NCBI RefSeq assembly: GCF_001625305.1
Contig: NW_017803713.1
Location: 2,819,424-2,883,423, forward strand
Reading direction: 5' to 3'
DNA length: 64,000 nt
Source: Branchiostoma belcheri
Taxonomy: Eukaryota; Chordata; Leptocardii; Amphioxiformes; Branchiostomatidae
Part shown: in pieces, positions 62,301-64,000 of the stretch
Numbering within the stretch: position 1 is the first letter of the stretch
Layout of the letters: each line of letters begins with the position of its first letter
Made by a program: the position numbers and the translations under genes
The notes under the pieces: model-generated
What the model was told of the DNA's origin: nothing
What the model saw: only the letters and a program-made list of their open reading frames with translations
Databases searched by the model: none

Positions 62301-63994
62301 ATGTACATAGACATCACCAGGAAAGATCTGGTGGAAGGTACGTTGTATGAGATCAGTTTGTGTAATATTGTGTACAACTGCAAGGTGATCTACTGATTAT
62401 ATGCTACAAAACAAAGAAGGCAGAGATGACATATTTTATCCCATTATCCATACTGCTTTGCAACTCTTTCACTCTTACAGACAGCACTGATGATATATGG
62501 CAATGCTGCACTGTGTACACAGTCTTCAGAATTGTAGAAATACAAATAAACACAGAGTACATGTAAATACACACACACACACACTCACACACACGTACAA
62601 GCCAAGATCTTTGCTCCAATGGGGTTAACTAATGAACCCTACATGTCCATTATTCTCAGTTAAACTGCAGTGGAGCCAGTATGATGAGCTGAAGTTGATG
62701 GTTCTTGCGGAAAACGAGAGATTTATTGCTCAGCAGCGTGACCTCGAGAGCAAACAGAGAAGAACGATGGTTGTTAGGGAAGAAGACCCACCCGCCAACC
62801 ATGGCAGGGGACAGGGCACCACTTCTGAAAGTTCCTCTGGGGAAGTCGCCGACCAACCAATACAAGGTATGTGCTTACATAATTGTTAAAAGCTTTCATC
62901 ATGGTTTAAGTAAATGCAAGTACTAGTAGTTTGGTGGCCTGTAACACTTTTGGTGGCCGTGTCTATTTCCTGCTCTGTTGATAAATGGCTCACAGCATCC
63001 TTTCACAACAATCCTCTTGTAGTATGTTGTTTGAAGTGTTCCTGTTTGCACACAGGGCAGGAGCACCGTGTTGATGTCCAGCGCAAACAGCCTCCCCAGG
63101 TCAAACCTAAACCTGTGACTACAGAGACCCAGCAGGGAGTCAGACTAGGGAGGACCTCACAGCAGGTAACACAGGACAGGGGAGGTCTCAGGGCTCTGCA
63201 TGTTCTATATGGTGATTTACTATGTATAGGTATTACATGTAGATGGGATTAGATTGTGTACAATGGTGCTGATTCTTGGTAAAATGTAGATTTTCAATGT
63301 ACCATCTTTGATTTGTTCTTGAATGTATTATAGAATACCTTTTTTTGCATAATAAGTATTCTGTTCCTATGTACCCAGTCCACCCCCTTGGACCACAGTG
63401 GGCATGTCCTCCAGGCCACAATGAAGACGATCCTGGAAGTGTCCAATATCCAGGAACAACAGGGACCTGAGAAAGCCTTGATTAAGGTTGGTATTTTGAG
63501 ACCACACCTAATTAATTTGTTACTTCTCAGATTCAAAGTAATGATGCTGGTCTGGAAGATTAACACGAAAACAGAGTCTAGGGATAAAGTATATACCAAG
63601 CTTGAAACATACATTTTCAGGAGTGAATATAGTCAGATGCATTTTTTTAGCCCTTTATTTATTTATTTACATCTTCTTGCTTAATTTTTTCCCAAAGATG
63701 GCAATAGGACTGACCATAGATTTAGTAAGTCTACATTATTTTGTGTTGACCATAAAGTTTTAAGGACCTGAACATGTCTTCTTAACATATTTCTGTCAAA
63801 TGCCTTGATTTGCAGGCAGTTAACATTGAGTACCACCGTCTGCGCAGCCTGGTGGAGAAGGGCATCAGCAGACAGTATGACCCGCGGCTGGAGCACTGTG
63901 TGGTGTACCTCATCCTGAACGGGGCAGCCAGGGTCATCGTGGAGAGGACTCTGGTGGAGCAGTTTGCAGACAGGGGGTTGTCAGGGGACTCCAA
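53166..63994 (+). CDS. USP25/USP28: USP25/USP28 ortholog, ubiquitin-specific protease (21 exons seen, 3' end outside window)
   Basis: Cysteine protease of family C19 that removes ubiquitin from proteins. I join 21 exons; all introns are GT-AG and phases agree, giving about 937 codons if one extra base is discounted in exon 2 (54365-54368) and one in exon 10 (58663). Segments in order: a Pro/Gln/His-rich N-terminus; a UBA-like helix region (LREITG, residues 71-76); SUMO-interacting VIDLT (148-152); UIM ([13 protein letters not shown], 162-174); KRRK basic patch (190-193); Cys box [11 protein letters not shown] with nucleophile C221; QQDVSEF (302-308); HWFT...ELSRFEFN; a coiled-coil arm and acidic insert (about 460-615); His box with H679 (GHYWAYV) and N696/D697; SAYCLMYI; and the start of the C-terminal region (LEQFAD). 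Vertebrate USP25 and USP28 are about 1,050-1,080 residues, so roughly a quarter is missing to the right. The ATG at 53172 gives MTVE, as in human USP25; 53166 is the first ATG. Confidence 0.95.
54310..54385 (+). CDS. USP25/28 exon 2 (one extra base)
   Basis: Residues 64-88, the UBA-like region beginning [13 protein letters not shown]. The acceptor is CTTTTCAG and the donor CCAG, then GTACTG. As written the exon is 76 bases and exon 3 would then hit TGA after four codons. Reading CCC instead of CCCC at 54365-54368 restores 75 bases and yields ...ALDHAYQ running into AGKGDL, matching the family. Confidence 0.85.
54981..55082 (+). CDS. USP25/28 exon 3
   Basis: Residues 89-122, [17 protein letters not shown]..., completing the UBA-like fold. 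Two in-frame donors exist: GCAG, then GTACAA (exon end 55070) and TCAG, then GTATGT (55082). The second is the better match. Use of the first would drop four residues (VQVQ). Confidence 0.85.
55546..55615 (+). CDS. USP25/28 exon 4
   Basis: Residues 123-145 plus one base, a Gly/Arg/Gln-rich linker. Weakly conserved; supported by splice sites and correct phase into the VIDLT exon. Confidence 0.75.
55839..55947 (+). CDS. USP25/28 exon 5: SIM and UIM
   Basis: Residues 146-181. VIDLT at 148-152 is the SUMO-interacting motif of USP25; [15 protein letters not shown] is a ubiquitin-interacting motif with the central Ala and Ser. Human USP25 has a second UIM after this; I find no equivalent before exon 6. 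Confidence 0.92.
56924..57062 (+). CDS. USP25/28 exon 6: catalytic cysteine box
   Basis: Residues 182-228. A KRRK basic patch leads into [19 protein letters not shown] with catalytic Cys at 221. The KRRK...GWPVGLKN spacing resembles human USP28 more than USP25. Confidence 0.97.
57346..57426 (+). CDS. USP25/28 exon 7
   Basis: Residues 229-255, [15 protein letters not shown]..., the helix following the Cys box. Phase 0 at both ends. Confidence 0.95.
57810..57953 (+). CDS. USP25/28 exon 8
   Basis: Residues 256-303, including [13 protein letters not shown] and [14 protein letters not shown], and ending in the QQ of QQDVSEF. Confidence 0.96.
58089..58278 (+). CDS. USP25/28 exon 9
   Basis: Residues 304-366 plus one base. 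[17 protein letters not shown] is the conserved QQD box; then a Ser/Asn-rich insert and [15 protein letters not shown]. Confidence 0.96.
58519..58668 (+). CDS. USP25/28 exon 10 (one extra base)
   Basis: Residues 367-416, [20 protein letters not shown] and QGEIE. The end reads GGACTAGGAG before GTAGCA. As written the next exon would be out of frame and meet TGA. Removing T at 58663 gives KSGQE followed by HWFT, exactly the vertebrate USP25 junction. Confidence 0.88.
58779..58796. repeat. (ACAA)n microsatellite
   Basis: About four and a half ACAA units in intron 10. Confidence 0.85.
59045..59071 (+). CDS. candidate 27-base micro-exon of USP25/28
   Basis: A long pyrimidine tract (about 58950-59040) ends in GCTGTTTAG, followed by 27 bases and then GAG, GTACAG. 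In the corrected phase it would add SSSGNCWQE between exon 10 (ending GQE) and exon 11 (starting HWF) without a frame change. I know no vertebrate counterpart, so this is a splice-signal prediction only. Confidence 0.3.
59953..60080 (+). CDS. USP25/28 exon 11
   Basis: Residues 417-458, [21 protein letters not shown] and [15 protein letters not shown], a USP core strand region highly conserved with USP25 and USP28. Confidence 0.97.
60255..60350 (+). CDS. USP25/28 exon 12: coiled-coil arm
   Basis: Residues 459-490. A Lys/Glu-rich, heptad-like run ([19 protein letters not shown]) equals the long helix of the USP25/28-specific insertion arm that mediates dimer or tetramer assembly in the human proteins. 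Confidence 0.93.
60668..60832 (+). CDS. USP25/28 exon 13
   Basis: Residues 491-545. [21 protein letters not shown] matches the second half of the arm; then a Ser/Gly/Asn-rich flexible stretch. Confidence 0.93.
61118..61325 (+). CDS. USP25/28 exon 14: acidic insert
   Basis: Residues 546-615. Opens with an acidic stretch ([14 protein letters not shown]), poorly conserved in the middle, ending CPHHVTKE, which corresponds to RHITEEE of USP25. I see no KPFTQSRI-like segment, which in human USP25 contributes to tetramer autoinhibition. Confidence 0.9.
61620..61683 (+). CDS. USP25/28 exon 15
   Basis: Residues 616-636 plus one base. [20 protein letters not shown] is the return helix of the arm (compare LESCLHRWRTEIE in USP25). 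Confidence 0.95.
61708..61746. repeat. short inverted repeat in intron 15
   Basis: CCAGTAAACCACACC at 61708-61722 pairs with GGTGTGGTTTAACTGG at 61731-61746 around an eight-base loop, with one bulge. The stem is too short for a microRNA precursor. Confidence 0.8.
61848..61918 (+). CDS. USP25/28 exon 16
   Basis: Residues 637-660, [18 protein letters not shown]..., a helix leading into the His box. Confidence 0.94.
62109..62337 (+). CDS. USP25/28 exon 17: catalytic histidine box
   Basis: Residues 661-736 plus one base. [21 protein letters not shown] carries catalytic His at 679; KFNDVTV supplies Asn/Asp 696-697; SAYCLMYI closes the USP fold. Confidence 0.98.
62569..62595. repeat. (AC)n microsatellite
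   Basis: AC dinucleotide run interrupted once by ACTC, in intron 17. Confidence 0.9.
62660..62866 (+). CDS. USP25/28 exon 18
   Basis: Residues 737-805 plus one base. [20 protein letters not shown] corresponds to the post-catalytic helix (DFVEEDNQRFEKELEE in USP25); then a charged linker of low conservation. Confidence 0.9.
63056..63165 (+). CDS. USP25/28 exon 19
   Basis: Residues 806-842. A Gln/Pro/Thr-rich linker with little conservation, supported by strong splice sites and correct phase. Confidence 0.8.
63379..63486 (+). CDS. USP25/28 exon 20
   Basis: Residues 843-878, [15 protein letters not shown]... and GPEKALIK, corresponding to ETIQIITKASHEHE and SPETVLQSAIK of USP25, the start of the C-terminal helical domain. 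Confidence 0.9.
63816..63994 (+). CDS. USP25/28 exon 21
   Basis: Residues 879-937 plus two bases. [24 protein letters not shown] and [14 protein letters not shown] match the USP25/USP28 C-terminal domain. The donor (CCAA, then GTAAGG, GT at 63995-63996) is the last feature of the window. Confidence 0.96.
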
Positions 63995-64000
63995 GTAAGG

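Larger units (their letters stand above)
53355..63815 (+). other. introns of USP25/28
   Basis: Twenty introns from 76 to 1,284 bases. The largest are intron 1 (53355-54309), intron 5 (55948-56923) and intron 10 (58669-59952). They are CpG-poor like the microRNA host domain, in contrast to the spacer between the two genes. Contents noted: (ACAA)n at about 58779-58796 and the candidate micro-exon in intron 10; a short tandem duplication (ATAGATGCAGCTT twice, about 60446-60475) in intron 12; a hairpin in intron 15; and (AC)n in intron 17. No independent gene was recognised inside them. Confidence 0.8.

Overview
The window looks like a piece of an amphioxus-type (cephalochordate, probably Branchiostoma) nuclear genome. 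It is eukaryotic: one clear multi-exon protein gene with GT/AG introns, no bacterial-style coding, and large noncoding stretches. Two anchors place it among the invertebrate chordates or their close relatives. The first is an intact miR-100 / let-7 / miR-125 cluster with a second let-7 copy after miR-125. The second is a single gene that combines features of vertebrate USP25 and USP28. The genus call is inference; the families are certain.

Layout. 1-21.9 kb is gene-free sequence with fold-back and terminal-inverted-repeat elements (1121-1320; 10744-11885). 21.9-23.6 kb is GC- and CpG-rich with a CCAAT box and looks like a promoter. 24.6-37.3 kb is strikingly CpG-poor, as expected for a transcribed, methylated unit. 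Its 3' half carries miR-100 (33.8 kb), let-7 copy 1 (34.05 kb), miR-125 (35.5 kb) and let-7 copy 2 (35.8 kb), all on the + strand. A canonical poly(A) signal lies at 36.78 kb, and CpG density jumps back at about 37.3 kb. I read this as the primary transcript of the microRNA cluster. 37.3-52.8 kb is again CpG-normal and gene-free. 52.8-53.2 kb is a CpG-rich promoter. 53.17 kb to the window end holds 21 exons of the USP25/USP28 ortholog, which continues beyond the window.

How the parts relate. The microRNAs are the conserved heterochronic/differentiation set and are probably processed from one long transcript; miR-100 may lie inside a spliced exon. The protease is a ubiquitin C19-family deubiquitinase with UBA-like, SUMO-binding, UIM and catalytic USP segments. 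In human, USP25 lies next to the miR-99a/let-7c/miR-125b-2 host gene on chromosome 21, so this window appears to show the pre-duplication form of that linkage. Two exons of the protease need a one-base deletion each to keep frame; these are most likely sequence errors but could be real lesions.
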